Shown: positions 1 through 9,780 of the stretch, in pieces
How positions within the stretch are numbered: the first letter of the stretch is position 1
Layout of the letters: each line of letters begins with the position of its first letter
Source: Tahibacter sp042701255
GTDB taxonomy: Bacteria > Pseudomonadota > Gammaproteobacteria > Xanthomonadales > Rhodanobacteraceae
DNA length: 64,000 nucleotides
Reading direction: 5' to 3'
NCBI RefSeq assembly: GCF_042701255.1
Contig: NZ_CP170554.1
Coordinates: 3,782,001 to 3,846,000, forward strand
Notes under the pieces: generated by a model
Database searches by the model: none
What the model was told of the DNA's origin: nothing
The model's input: only the letters and a program-made list of their open reading frames with translations
Translations under genes and position numbers: made by a program

Positions 1-67
1 CGAGGAATGGGTCGCCGCGACGCAGGCGCTGGCCGTGCTCGAAACGCCGGCATCCTCGCCGGGGTGA
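1..67 (+). CDS. C-terminal end of a protein, cut by the window edge
   Basis: An open frame runs from base 2 to a TGA at 65-67 and reads EEWVAATQALAVLETPASSP then G. Almost every codon ends in G or C, as in the real genes here, so this is probably the last 21 residues of a plus-strand gene upstream of sbcB. Too little remains to name a family. Confidence 0.4.
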   Translation, partial: EEWVAATQALAVLETPASSPG

Positions 68-216
68 AACGCCATCGGCGCATCACCGCAGGTCCGGCAG
101 CGATAGCGGATCGCGCAGCGGTCCGACGTCGCCGCGACGCCGCACCGCATTGCCGGTGCTGGCCGTGAGCCGCCGCGATCCGGCATGATGCCCCGGAACC
201 TGCCGCCGCGGACCGC

Positions 217-1656
217 ATGACCGAGCCTACTTTTCTCTGGCACGACTACGAGACCACGGGCGCCGACTCGCGTCGCGACCGGCCCTGTCAGTTCGCCGCG
301 CAGCGCACGACCCTGGACCTGGAACCCGTCGGCGACCCGATCGAACTGTTCTGCGCGCCGGCGCCGGACGTACTGCCGCATCCGCAGGCCGCGCTGATCA
401 CCGGCATCACGCCGCAGCAGCTGCAGCGCGACGGCATCAATGAAGCCGGCTTCGCCGCGCGCGTGCACGAGGAAATGGCCGCGCCGGGCACTTGCACGGT
501 GGGCTACAACTCGCTGCGCTTCGACGACGAGTTCACGCGCCAGCTGCTTTACCGCAATTTCTACGAGCCGTATGCGCGCGAATGGGAGCACGGCAATTCG
601 CGCTGGGACCTGATCGATCTCGTGCGCATGACCTACGCGCTGCGGCCCGAAGGCATCGTCTGGCCGCGCCGCGAGGACGGCACGCCGAGCTTCCGCCTGG
701 AAGATCTCGCGCGCGCCAACCAGCTGCAGCAGGAGCGCGCCCACGACGCCTTGTCCGACGTGCATGCGCTGATCGACCTGGCCCGCCTGCTGCGCCGGCA
801 GCAGCCGCGCCTGTTCGACTGGTATTTCGCGCTGCGCCGCAAGCAGCGCGCGTTCGAGCTGCTCGACGTGGCCAGACGCACGCCGGTGCTGCACGTGTCC
901 TCGCGTTTTCCGGCCAGCCGCGGCTGTCTCGCACTCGTCGCGCCGCTGGCCGTCCATGCGACCCAGCCGAACGCGATCATCGTCTACGACCTCGATGCGG
1001 ATCCGGCGCCGCTGCTGGAGCTCGATGCCGAGGCGATCGCCGATCGCGTGTTCAGCGCACGCGCCGATCTGCCCGACGACGTGGCGCGCATTCCGCTCAA
1101 GCTCGTCCATGCGAACCGCTCGCCGGCGCTGGCGCCGCTGTCGGTGCTGGCCGGCGTCGACCGCGAGCGCATCGGGCTCGACGTGGAACGTGGCCTTGCG
1201 CATCTGCGCCTGCTCGACGGTCAGACCGATCTCACCGCGAAACTGCAGCGCGTGTTCGCACGTGCCGACGAAGCCGCCGCGCCCGATCCCGAACTCGCGC
1301 TGTACAGCGGCTTCCTCAACGATGCCGACCGCCGCCTGCTGCGCGAGGTCCGCGCAACGCCGCCGGAACGCCTCGGTTCGCAACGCTTCGCGTTCCGCGA
1401 CGCGCGCCTGCCCGAGCTGCTCTGGCGCTATCGCGCGCGCAACTGGCCCGAGCTGCTGAATACCGACGAAGCCACACGCTGGAAGACGTTCTGCCGCGAG
1501 CGGCTGGAACGCAAGACCGAGCTGACCGGCCTGACCTTCGACGACTACTTCGCGCTGATCGACACCTTGCGCCAGGACCCGGCCCAGGCCGGATCGGTTG
1601 CGCTGTTCGATGCGCTGCAGGCCTACGGCCTGGAGCGGCGCCGCGAGCTCGCGTGA
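217..1656 (+). CDS. sbcB: Exodeoxyribonuclease I
   Basis: 479-residue 3'-to-5' exonuclease that degrades single-stranded DNA and works in mismatch repair and in trimming recombination ends. The N-terminal DEDDh nuclease domain is complete: D10 and E12 in WHDYETTG, D103 in the LRFDDEF block, and H176/D181 in ERAHDALSDVHAL. These lie exactly five residues before the E. coli equivalents (15, 17, 108, 181, 186), which also fixes the ATG start. The rest is the SH3-like and helical C-terminal part typical of the family, and length is normal. It stands alone on the plus strand. Function is assigned from family knowledge; all catalytic residues are visible. Confidence 0.97.
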   Translation: MTEPTFLWHDYETTGADSRRDRPCQFAAQRTTLDLEPVGDPIELFCAPAPDVLPHPQAALITGITPQQLQRDGINEAGFAARVHEEMAAPGTCTVGYNSLRFDDEFTRQLLYRNFYEPYAREWEHGNSRWDLIDLVRMTYALRPEGIVWPRREDGTPSFRLEDLARANQLQQERAHDALSDVHALIDLARLLRRQQPRLFDWYFALRRKQRAFELLDVARRTPVLHVSSRFPASRGCLALVAPLAVHATQPNAIIVYDLDADPAPLLELDAEAIADRVFSARADLPDDVARIPLKLVHANRSPALAPLSVLAGVDRERIGLDVERGLAHLRLLDGQTDLTAKLQRVFARADEAAAPDPELALYSGFLNDADRRLLREVRATPPERLGSQRFAFRDARLPELLWRYRARNWPELLNTDEATRWKTFCRERLERKTELTGLTFDDYFALIDTLRQDPAQAGSVALFDALQAYGLERRRELA

Positions 1657-1864
1657 ACGCCGACGTCCACCGGTTCCGCAGCCGCTGCATCCACGCTGCT
1701 CCGCGGTCTGCTTCCGCAAGGATCGACCGCTGTGCCGCCCTGCCCGGCGGCCGGCCGCTGCCTGCACGCAGTTCGTCCGCTGCACCGATCCATCGTTGTC
1801 TACCGGACGCGAAACGGCGGTGCGAGCCGCCGACCGCATCGTCCGACCTTGATCCGAGGAATGC

Positions 1865-2548
1865 ATGAGTGCTCATTTCACCCCCGCGACCTTCCGCTTC
1901 CTGAGCGACCTCGCGCGCAACAACAACCGCGAATGGTTTCTCGCCAACAAGGCGCGCTACGAGGAACAGCTGCGCACGCCGTTCCTGAACCTGCTCGGCG
2001 AACTGCAGGTGCCGCTGGCGAAGATCAGTCCGCACTATCGCGCCGACACGCGCAGCCAGGGCGGCTCGCTGTTCCGCCAGCATCGCGACACGCGCTTTTC
2101 CAACGACAAGACGCCGTACAAGACCTGGACCGGCGCGCGCCTGTTCCACGAGCGCAGCCGCGGCATCGAGGCGCCGGTGTTCTATCTGCATCTGCAGCCG
2201 GGCGGCTGCTTCGCCGGCGGCGGCATCTGGCATCCGCAGTCCGATGCGTTGAAAAAGATCCGCGAATTTCTCGCCGACAATCCGGCCGCCTGGAAGAAGG
2301 CGACGCAGAGCAAGGCCTTCCGCGAGCACCTGACGCCCGGCGGCGATGCGCTGACGCGGCCGCCGCGCGGCTTCGATCCGAACCACGAACTCATAGCCGA
2401 CATCCGCCGCAAAGACTTCGTCGCCTCGGCCACGTTCGACGAAAAGCTCGCGACGTCGGCCGAGCTCAAACCCTGGCTCGTCGACACCTACAAGCGCCTC
2501 GCGCCGATGGTCGACTACCTCTGCGCGGCGCTGGAGCTGGAATTCTGA
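1865..2548 (+). CDS. DUF2461 (TIGR02453) family protein
   Basis: 227 residues, cytoplasmic, no signal peptide. It begins FTPATFRFLSDLARNNNREW and carries the conserved block FRQHRDTRFSNDKTPYKTW, both hallmarks of the DUF2461/TIGR02453 family, which is widespread in bacteria and fungi and has no established biochemical role. The ATG is preceded by GATCCGAGGA, a good ribosome-binding site. A 208-bp gap separates it from sbcB, so it probably has its own promoter. Family assignment is firm; function is unknown. Confidence 0.88.
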   Translation: MSAHFTPATFRFLSDLARNNNREWFLANKARYEEQLRTPFLNLLGELQVPLAKISPHYRADTRSQGGSLFRQHRDTRFSNDKTPYKTWTGARLFHERSRGIEAPVFYLHLQPGGCFAGGGIWHPQSDALKKIREFLADNPAAWKKATQSKAFREHLTPGGDALTRPPRGFDPNHELIADIRRKDFVASATFDEKLATSAELKPWLVDTYKRLAPMVDYLCAALELEF

Positions 2549-2590
2549 AATCCGCAGCCTACGATCCGGCACGCTGGCCAGGACGAATCG

Positions 2591-2977
2591 TCAGCGCTTG
2601 GCTGGCTGCCTGGAGAACGTGAACCCGAGTTCGTCATGGCCGGGACGTCGATGGAACGAACGCCCCGGTGAATCGACCGGCAGACAGGAGGATTCGGCGA
2701 CGACGAAATACACCCCGCTCTCCTCGTCCGCCGTTTCCGCGAGCACCACCGCAACGTTCACCCGGTGGCGGTAGATACGGATGGGAGCTAGCGCCTTCAA
2801 CGATGGTCCCCAATAGCGATCGGGGACGAGAGCGTCCTTGCCTTCCATTGCTGCAGCCTGCCAGCCCGGAAGCAGCGCGTCCGCCGGGAGTGTTACGCCG
2901 ACGTCGATGTCGTGGGCATGTACAGCGGTCGCAAGAGCTATCAGCACTGAGCCGACGACGATGCGGAGCCTGCTCAT
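2591..2977 (-). CDS. Small secreted protein of unknown function
   Basis: 128 residues. The ATG at 2977 opens a standard signal peptide (MSRLRIVVGSVLIALATAVHA, likely cut after VHA), so the mature protein is probably periplasmic. The mature part contains two tryptophans, a basic IRIYRHRVNVAVVL strand-like segment and one or two cysteines; no family is recognised. A longer in-frame reading upstream starts inside the neighbouring gene and lacks a signal peptide, so it was not used. Base composition is less GC-biased than in flanking genes, shared with the next gene, suggesting both came together as a recent insertion. Confidence 0.6.
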   Translation of the reverse strand: MSRLRIVVGSVLIALATAVHAHDIDVGVTLPADALLPGWQAAAMEGKDALVPDRYWGPSLKALAPIRIYRHRVNVAVVLAETADEESGVYFVVAESSCLPVDSPGRSFHRRPGHDELGFTFSRQPAKR

Positions 2978-3003
2978 GGTGCTGATGCCTTTTTGCCGGG
3001 AAG

Positions 3004-3693
3004 CTAGCAGAAGACGATGGCGGCGCCGGAAGTCAGGCTCTTGCGGCAAGCCTCGCGGAGGACGACACACGAATAACTCTCGATTCCGTAGCGCTGCCAG
3101 AGTTCATCGCCTTCGCCGTGCGAGTCCGCGGCCTCCCACAGCCGTTCCGACTGGGAATGAAGGTCGTCCGGGATACCTAGCGCCGCAGCGAGACGCTCGA
3201 GTTCAGCGAGCAGCTTCGGCACCGAGCCGAGCATTCCGCCGGGAAGTTTCTTGTCGTCGGCGAAAAGTACCTGTTCAAAATTCTGCGGAAGATAAAATCC
3301 CTCCGCGTCGCTGTGCACGATGAGATGGTCGAAAGACCGTGCAAAGCGCGGCTGTTTCCGGATCAGCCGCTGCATCCATCCCGGCTTCTGGCCCGATACC
3401 TCAGCGAAATAAGCCTTGAGGACGGGATCGGCCGAACTCTTGCGATCGCCCGGAGACGGCAGCGGAAATCCGGCATCTAGGTGCGCCGCGATGCGCCGAA
3501 GATAGTGCAGCCCGGAATACCCGTACATCTGCGCACCCCAAGCGTCGCCTGTCGAGGGCTCCACATGTTTCGGCAGACCAGCCCGCTCCAGCACCGTCCC
3601 GACAAACGCGAAGTGCTGCGCAAAGTCTTGCGCTACCTCGGGGTCGTCCTCCTCGAGGTCTGCGAAGATGCCGACAGACAGGCTCAAACCCAC
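3004..3693 (-). CDS. Hypothetical cytoplasmic protein, possible immunity-type protein
   Basis: 229 residues starting at a GTG (3693) that has an AAGGAGAT ribosome-binding site nine bases upstream; the frame stays open further upstream but without a start codon near a ribosome-binding site. The protein begins MGLSLSVGIFADLEEDDPEVA and holds a central block FDHLIVHSDAEGFYLP followed by a helical LGSVPKLLAELERLAAALGIP segment. That layout (a fold ending in a stretch that senses or binds a partner, then a leucine-rich helix) is reminiscent of small immunity-type proteins near polymorphic toxins, but no toxin gene is nearby and this is only an inference. G+C is visibly lower than in neighbours. 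Confidence 0.6.
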   Translation of the reverse strand: MGLSLSVGIFADLEEDDPEVAQDFAQHFAFVGTVLERAGLPKHVEPSTGDAWGAQMYGYSGLHYLRRIAAHLDAGFPLPSPGDRKSSADPVLKAYFAEVSGQKPGWMQRLIRKQPRFARSFDHLIVHSDAEGFYLPQNFEQVLFADDKKLPGGMLGSVPKLLAELERLAAALGIPDDLHSQSERLWEAADSHGEGDELWQRYGIESYSCVVLREACRKSLTSGAAIVFC

Positions 3694-3824
3694 GACGAGA
3701 TCTCCTTGTTCGCCTGAGGTCCGCGCCAGGTGGAAGGCCGCGCGACCGCGTTCAAATGCACGGCAGACTTTTGCCGACGGAAGCCGGCTGGTTCTGCTGC
3801 CGGAGCGAAACCGAACCGGCGCGC

Positions 3825-4658
3825 TTACTTCGCCGGCGTCTCGCCCTTGGACGGCGCCTTGAGGTCGAGGATCACGGCTTCGCCGCGCAGCTTCTCCATC
3901 CACTGGTCGCCCTGGCGCGCGAGCATGTGCTTCTGCAGTTCGCCGCGGATCGCGTCGAAGGCCGGCGGCGTGACCGGCTTGGTCGCGCTCAGATGCAGCA
4001 CGTGCCAGCCGAACTGGGATTTCACCGGCACCTTGGTCGACTCGCCGGCCTTGAGTTTCTTCAGCGCGTCGACGAGCTCGGGCGACGGCAGCTGCACGAG
4101 GCGCACGTCCTGGAACTCGCGCGCCTGCTTGGCCTTGCCCTGCCATTGCGCATAGACCGCGGCCCAGTCCTTGCCGGCCAGCAGTTCTTCGCTGGCCTTG
4201 AGCGCTTCGGTTTCGTTGTCGAACAGCATCTGCGCGAAGTCGTAGGAGTCGGTGCCGGCCTTGGCCACCTGCGCGTCGTATTCGGCCTTGAGCGCGGCCT
4301 CGCTGATCGGGTGGGTGCGTCCGTAGTAGTCCAGGGTCGCGTTGGCGATGCCCTGCAGGCGCTGCGACTCGACGATCGCGCCGAAGGCCGGATCGTCGCT
4401 CATGTTCTGCTTGTGCGCGATCGTCGCGAGCAGCACGTAGTCGGACAGTTCCTTGATCGCGCGCAGACGCTGTTCGGGATTGTCGAGATCGAGACCGCGG
4501 CCGCGCGCGACTTCGGCCAGCAGCGCTGCGGAGACCGGCTGGTCGTTGACGCGCAGGGCCGGCTCGCCGCTCGTGTACTGGATCGCCGGCGGCTTGCCGG
4601 CACCGCCGGAACAGCCGGCCAGGGTCGCGAGGATCAGCAGGGGCAGGACGCTACGCAT
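3825..4658 (-). CDS. PpiC-type (parvulin) peptidyl-prolyl isomerase lipoprotein
   Basis: 277 residues. The ATG at 4658 opens a lipoprotein signal (MRSVLPLLILATLAGC, lipobox LAGC with Cys16), so the protein should be anchored to a membrane facing the periplasm. A helical SurA-N-like region (about 40-120) is followed by a parvulin/rotamase domain (about 130-240) ending in the diagnostic FGWHVLHL motif. Members of this family assist folding of exported and outer-membrane proteins. It is 11 bp downstream of the bolA-like gene on the same strand, so yciI-bolA-ppiC probably forms one operon, as in other Lysobacterales. Confidence 0.88.
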   Translation of the reverse strand: MRSVLPLLILATLAGCSGGAGKPPAIQYTSGEPALRVNDQPVSAALLAEVARGRGLDLDNPEQRLRAIKELSDYVLLATIAHKQNMSDDPAFGAIVESQRLQGIANATLDYYGRTHPISEAALKAEYDAQVAKAGTDSYDFAQMLFDNETEALKASEELLAGKDWAAVYAQWQGKAKQAREFQDVRLVQLPSPELVDALKKLKAGESTKVPVKSQFGWHVLHLSATKPVTPPAFDAIRGELQKHMLARQGDQWMEKLRGEAVILDLKAPSKGETPAK

Positions 4659-4669
4659 GGACGGTCTCC

Positions 4670-4936
4670 TCAGGCTTCTTGCGGCGCACGCGCGTCGATC
4701 GCGAGCGCATGGATATCGGTCTGCATCAGGTCGCCGAGCGCGGCGTAGACCTGACGGTGACGCGCCAGCGGCGCGACGCCGGCGAACTGCGCCGCGACGA
4801 TGCGCACGCGGAAATGTCCGCGGCCGTCGCGCGCGCCTTCGTGACCGGCGTGCTTGTGGCTTTCGTCGATGAGCTCCAGCTGCTGCGGCTGCAGCGACTG
4901 CAGCGCCGCGCGGATGCGCTCCAGGCGCTCGCTCAC
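4670..4936 (-). CDS. BolA family protein
   Basis: 88 residues, GTG start overlapping the yciI stop (GTGA), which implies translational coupling. It shows the BolA signature: ESHKHAGH near the N-terminal third, FRVRIVAAQF, then the helix RHRQVYAALGDLM. BolA proteins act with monothiol glutaredoxins in iron-sulfur cluster handling and can influence cell shape and envelope genes. Length is typical for the short BolA/IbaG type. Which subfamily it belongs to cannot be decided by eye. Confidence 0.88.
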   Translation of the reverse strand: MSERLERIRAALQSLQPQQLELIDESHKHAGHEGARDGRGHFRVRIVAAQFAGVAPLARHRQVYAALGDLMQTDIHALAIDARAPQEA

Positions 4937-5232
4937 GGCAGAACCTTCTTGAACGGACGCACCTCGACGCGGGCATAGACGCCGGCGTCGACGTAAGGAT
5001 CGGCCGCGGCCCAGGCCTGTGCCGCGGCGAGATCGTCGAACTCGGCGACGATCAGGCTGCCGCTGAAACCGGCCTCGCCGGGATCGGCCGCATCGATGGC
5101 CGGGAACGGACCGGCCAGCAGCAGACGGCCGGCGTCCTTGAGCGCCGTCAGCCGCGCCAGATGCGCCGGCCGCGCCTGCAGCCGCTGCGGCAGCGAGCCC
5201 GCGACGTCCGTTCCTTCGATCACATACCACAT
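4933..5232 (-). CDS. yciI: YciI-like protein
   Basis: 99 residues, very close to the length of E. coli YciI (98). It begins MWYVIEGTDV, contains H24 and the GPFPAID loop, and the C-terminal AEFDDLAAAQAWAAADPYVDAGVYARVEVRPFKKV segment that defines the family (a ferredoxin-like fold with a conserved His/Asp pair; proposed small hydrolase or dechlorinase activity, in vivo substrate unknown). First gene of the yciI-bolA-ppiC cluster. Confidence 0.9.
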   Translation of the reverse strand: MWYVIEGTDVAGSLPQRLQARPAHLARLTALKDAGRLLLAGPFPAIDAADPGEAGFSGSLIVAEFDDLAAAQAWAAADPYVDAGVYARVEVRPFKKVLP

Positions 5233-5403
5233 GGCTCTGATCCTTTCGCAATCCGGCGCGCCGCGGCACGAGGCGGCGGCACGGCGAGGCTGAAGTGGAA
5301 CCGGCACCGCGGTCGCACGAGCGGACACAGGCGCAGGGAATCCGCATTCTAGCGGATTGCCCTGCCTGTGCAGCGTTAAGCCCGGATCAGTATCGCCGCG
5401 CGC

Positions 5404-6306
5404 TCAGCCGGCCGGTTCGAAGTCGTGTGCGAACAGCGACGGTGAGAATTGCAGGGTGCTGCGGTTGTTGCCGGAGTTGAGTTCGGTTTCGCCCATGGCC
5501 GGATTCAGGCGCGCATCGGCATCCAGCGCAATGTCCTGCGCGGCACCGGGCTGCGTGACCTCGACGAAGAAAGTCACCGGATTCCCGACCGGCAGCGAGG
5601 CCGGCGTCACCGTGTAACCGTTGCCCTGAGCAGCGGCGCCCGCGCACAACGCCGAGGGTTCGCAGCGCCAGTTCAGCGACGACTGCGCAGGCGCCGCGAC
5701 GCTGGCCTGCAATTGGGGCAGGCGCGCGGCGAAGCTGCCTTCGTTGCTGAAGCGGATGCTGCAACGGACGGTGGCGCCCGCCGCACCGGCGCGTTCGCAG
5801 GCGATGTCGCTGCGCAGATCCAGCGGCACGTAGATGGGCATTTTCATGACCACGATTTCGTCACCGGGCTGGACCTCGGTGTCGTCGGAAGCGACGCTGG
5901 CGGAAAACTGCACGTGATTGCGTGCGTCGTACGCGACCTGCATGTACAACGCGTAGCTCAGATTACCGACGTCCATGCTGTCGGCCAGAGCGCACCGCGG
6001 ATAGCGCGGCTCGTCGCAGTCGTGGCCGCCGACATACACCAGCCCTTGCGATGTGGCGATCGTCCGCACGCGGTGCGCCGTATCCGGCCCCTGGTTGCGC
6101 ACGGTGACGTACACGAAGAACTTCTTGCCCGGCGTCAGCCGCGCTGGTGCGGACGCCTCAATGCCCAGATCGACATTGCCGTAATAGCCCTGCGCCTTGA
6201 GGACGCTGCTCCAGTCCGGCGACAGCAGCGCCGCGGCGCCCGTGGCGGCCAGGCCGCCGGCAAACAGCAGACGGCGCAGGCCGCCGTTGGCTGCAGTGAA
6301 TTTCAT
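5404..6306 (-). CDS. Exported DUF11/CARDB-like protein with C-terminal DFE-type tail
   Basis: 300 residues. The N-terminus (MKFTAANGGLRRLLFAGGLAA) is a signal peptide with twin arginines followed by a long hydrophobic stretch. The mature protein has two immunoglobulin-like beta domains: the first carries VRNQGPDTAHRVRT, the pattern of DUF11/CARDB repeats; the second carries SIRFSNEGSFAARLP. Several paired cysteines suggest disulphides. It ends LFAHDFEPAG, resembling a D-x-F-E tail that I have seen on many exported proteins of this order. Its ATG overlaps the stop of the upstream O-antigen-ligase-like gene (ATGA), so the two are translationally coupled and likely act together at the cell surface. 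Confidence 0.7.
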   Translation of the reverse strand: MKFTAANGGLRRLLFAGGLAATGAAALLSPDWSSVLKAQGYYGNVDLGIEASAPARLTPGKKFFVYVTVRNQGPDTAHRVRTIATSQGLVYVGGHDCDEPRYPRCALADSMDVGNLSYALYMQVAYDARNHVQFSASVASDDTEVQPGDEIVVMKMPIYVPLDLRSDIACERAGAAGATVRCSIRFSNEGSFAARLPQLQASVAAPAQSSLNWRCEPSALCAGAAAQGNGYTVTPASLPVGNPVTFFVEVTQPGAAQDIALDADARLNPAMGETELNSGNNRSTLQFSPSLFAHDFEPAG

Positions 6307-7451
6307 CGATGCCCCTGATTCGTGGATGGAACGGTGGATTGCAACGCGAACAGACCCAGCAACAGTGTTCCCAAGGTCCATACCCATAAACGTAAAAAGC
6401 TGGATTCCGTGATCGCGAGCAGCGCGAATACCAGCAACGCCGCCGCGGTCGCGCAGGCCCTGGGCCGGTCCGCACCGCACAGTGACGTAGCTTTACGACA
6501 CACGGTCGCAGCGACGGCGACCAGCGCGAGCAGTCCCGGCACGCCGAGCTCCGCCAGCACTTCCAGCGGCAGGCTGTGCGGCCACGGCGTGCGGCGCGGA
6601 TCGACCAGTGCGTCAAGCGGCAGCGGTGACGCTTCCCGATAGGCAAGGACGAAATTGTGCAGACCCACCCCCAACGGATGGTCGGCGAAAACCTGCAGTG
6701 CGGCCGCCCACAGTTGCAGCCGCGCGAGCATCGACGGCGCGGCGAGCGCCGCTGCCGTCAGCGCGATCAGGAGTACCGCGATCGCCGGCAGCAGCAGCCG
6801 CAGCGAGAACAGCGGCCAGCCACGGCGCAGCCCCGCGTGGACCAGCACGGCGAACACGCTCGCACCGAGCAGGGTCAGCGAATGCAGCCACAGCGCCAGC
6901 GCCGCGAGCACGGCGGCCGCGGCCCATTCCAGCCAGCGTCCGGCCGACGCGCCCAACAACGGCAGCAGGCAGGCGATCCAGGCCAGATCGTTCGGCACGA
7001 CGAGCCAGGCTGCGCCGGCCGGCCGCACCCAGGACGATGCATCGCCGCCGGGATCGCGCCAGGCGGCCGTCAGCACCAGGATCATCTGCACGAGTGCGGT
7101 CACGGCGAGTGCCGGCGCGACCCAGCGCTGCAGCGCCGCGCCGGCGTCGCTGCGTACGAGCAGGAACCACAGCGGCACGCAGGCCAGCAGCGGCACGCTG
7201 AGCGCGAAGGAACGCCGCGGATCCAGTCCCCAGAGCGACGCCAGCACCGCCGCCGACAGCAATGCGAGCAGCGCCCATTCCAGCGCGTCGGGCGCCCGCG
7301 ACAGATCGATCGCATCGCGCCACAGCGCGACGGCCGCGGCGACGATCAGACAACCCCAGGCCAGCCCGAGGCTGGCGTCGGCGCCCTGCAACGCGAGGAA
7401 ACCGGCGAGGCCGGCGACTGTCGCGGCCCCGCCTCCCCGCCGTGCCGTCAC
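6303..7451 (-). CDS. O-antigen ligase/polymerase-like membrane protein (Wzy_C type)
   Basis: 382 residues, about ten to eleven transmembrane helices with a larger periplasmic loop in the last third. That loop contains FADHPLGVGLHNFVLAYREA and TPWPHSLPLEVLAELGVPGLL, the pattern that defines Wzy_C proteins (WaaL ligases, Wzy polymerases, pilin/protein O-oligosaccharyltransferases). It would move or polymerise undecaprenyl-linked glycans in the periplasm. The GTG start at 7451 lies five bases after the lysS stop, so expression probably follows lysS. No other glycan genes lie nearby, so whether it modifies lipopolysaccharide, a polysaccharide, or a protein such as the coupled exported partner is unknown. 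Confidence 0.78.
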   Translation of the reverse strand: MTARRGGGAATVAGLAGFLALQGADASLGLAWGCLIVAAAVALWRDAIDLSRAPDALEWALLALLSAAVLASLWGLDPRRSFALSVPLLACVPLWFLLVRSDAGAALQRWVAPALAVTALVQMILVLTAAWRDPGGDASSWVRPAGAAWLVVPNDLAWIACLLPLLGASAGRWLEWAAAAVLAALALWLHSLTLLGASVFAVLVHAGLRRGWPLFSLRLLLPAIAVLLIALTAAALAAPSMLARLQLWAAALQVFADHPLGVGLHNFVLAYREASPLPLDALVDPRRTPWPHSLPLEVLAELGVPGLLALVAVAATVCRKATSLCGADRPRACATAAALLVFALLAITESSFLRLWVWTLGTLLLGLFALQSTVPSTNQGHR

Positions 7452-7456
7452 GGCAC

Positions 7457-9010
<1,554 letters not shown>

Positions 9011-9105
9011 TGCCTTCGTTTCCCGTTCCGTCCGCGCCGCGGACGTTTAGTGCGGCAATCCGGTAATCAACGGATTACCGAATCACCCCATCAGCCTTGC
9101 GCAAC

Positions 9106-9732
9106 TTACTTGGCCGTCGCGCGCTTTACCAATGACATAAGCCGCTCGTTGCCGTCGGCGCCTTCGCGCAGCTTGCCGGCCGCTTCGGCCGACAGCTTCG
9201 CGCCGGCATCGACCAGCGCCTCGGCCGTATCGTAATTGCCGACGATCAGCGCCATCGACAGCGGCGTGAAGCCCTGCGGCGTGCGCGCATCGAGTTTGGC
9301 GCCGCCGGCGATCAGCCGCTTCGCCACGGCCGGTCCGCACTGCTGCGCGGCCAGGATCAGCGGCGCGCCGAGCATGCCCGCATCGTTGGGCCGCGCGCCT
9401 TCGCGCAGCAGCACGGCTATCGTCGCGAGCACGTCGGCTTCGGCATTGCGCTTGTCCATGCAGGCACTGACCGCAAACTCCAGCGGCGTCTGCGGCGTCT
9501 GTTCGAGCTTGCCGTTCGGATCGAGGCCGAGCACGAGCAGCGCCTCGACGATGTCGACCTTGGCATTCATGAGATTGACCGGCAGGTTGTCCTGCAGCAC
9601 GGCCGTGCCGTCGTCGTCCATGATCTGCTCGGCGCGTTCGCGCGTCATGCGCGGCCGCGCCGCGTCTTCGGCGACGGCCACCGCCGTGATGGCGGCGAGC
9701 GCCGCAACGATCAGCACTTTTCCGTTTTGCAT
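9106..9732 (-). CDS. Secreted ankyrin-repeat protein (paralogue A)
   Basis: 208 residues with a signal peptide (MQNGKVLIVAALAAITAVAVAED, cut near AVA). The mature part contains ankyrin repeats with the usual helix-turn-helix consensus, for example TPLEFAVSACMDKRNAEADVLATI, APLILAAQQCGPAVAKRLIAGGAKLDA, and TPLSMALIVGNYDTAEALVDAGAKL. Ankyrin stacks are protein-binding scaffolds; a periplasmic location is inferred from the signal. The gene lies 48 bp downstream of a longer paralogue on the same strand, so the pair probably arose by tandem duplication and is co-transcribed. Confidence 0.8.
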   Translation of the reverse strand: MQNGKVLIVAALAAITAVAVAEDAARPRMTRERAEQIMDDDGTAVLQDNLPVNLMNAKVDIVEALLVLGLDPNGKLEQTPQTPLEFAVSACMDKRNAEADVLATIAVLLREGARPNDAGMLGAPLILAAQQCGPAVAKRLIAGGAKLDARTPQGFTPLSMALIVGNYDTAEALVDAGAKLSAEAAGKLREGADGNERLMSLVKRATAK

Positions 9733-9780
9733 GAAAGCTTCCTTGACTGCAGCGGCGCCGCGCGGCGTCGCGGCGATGAT

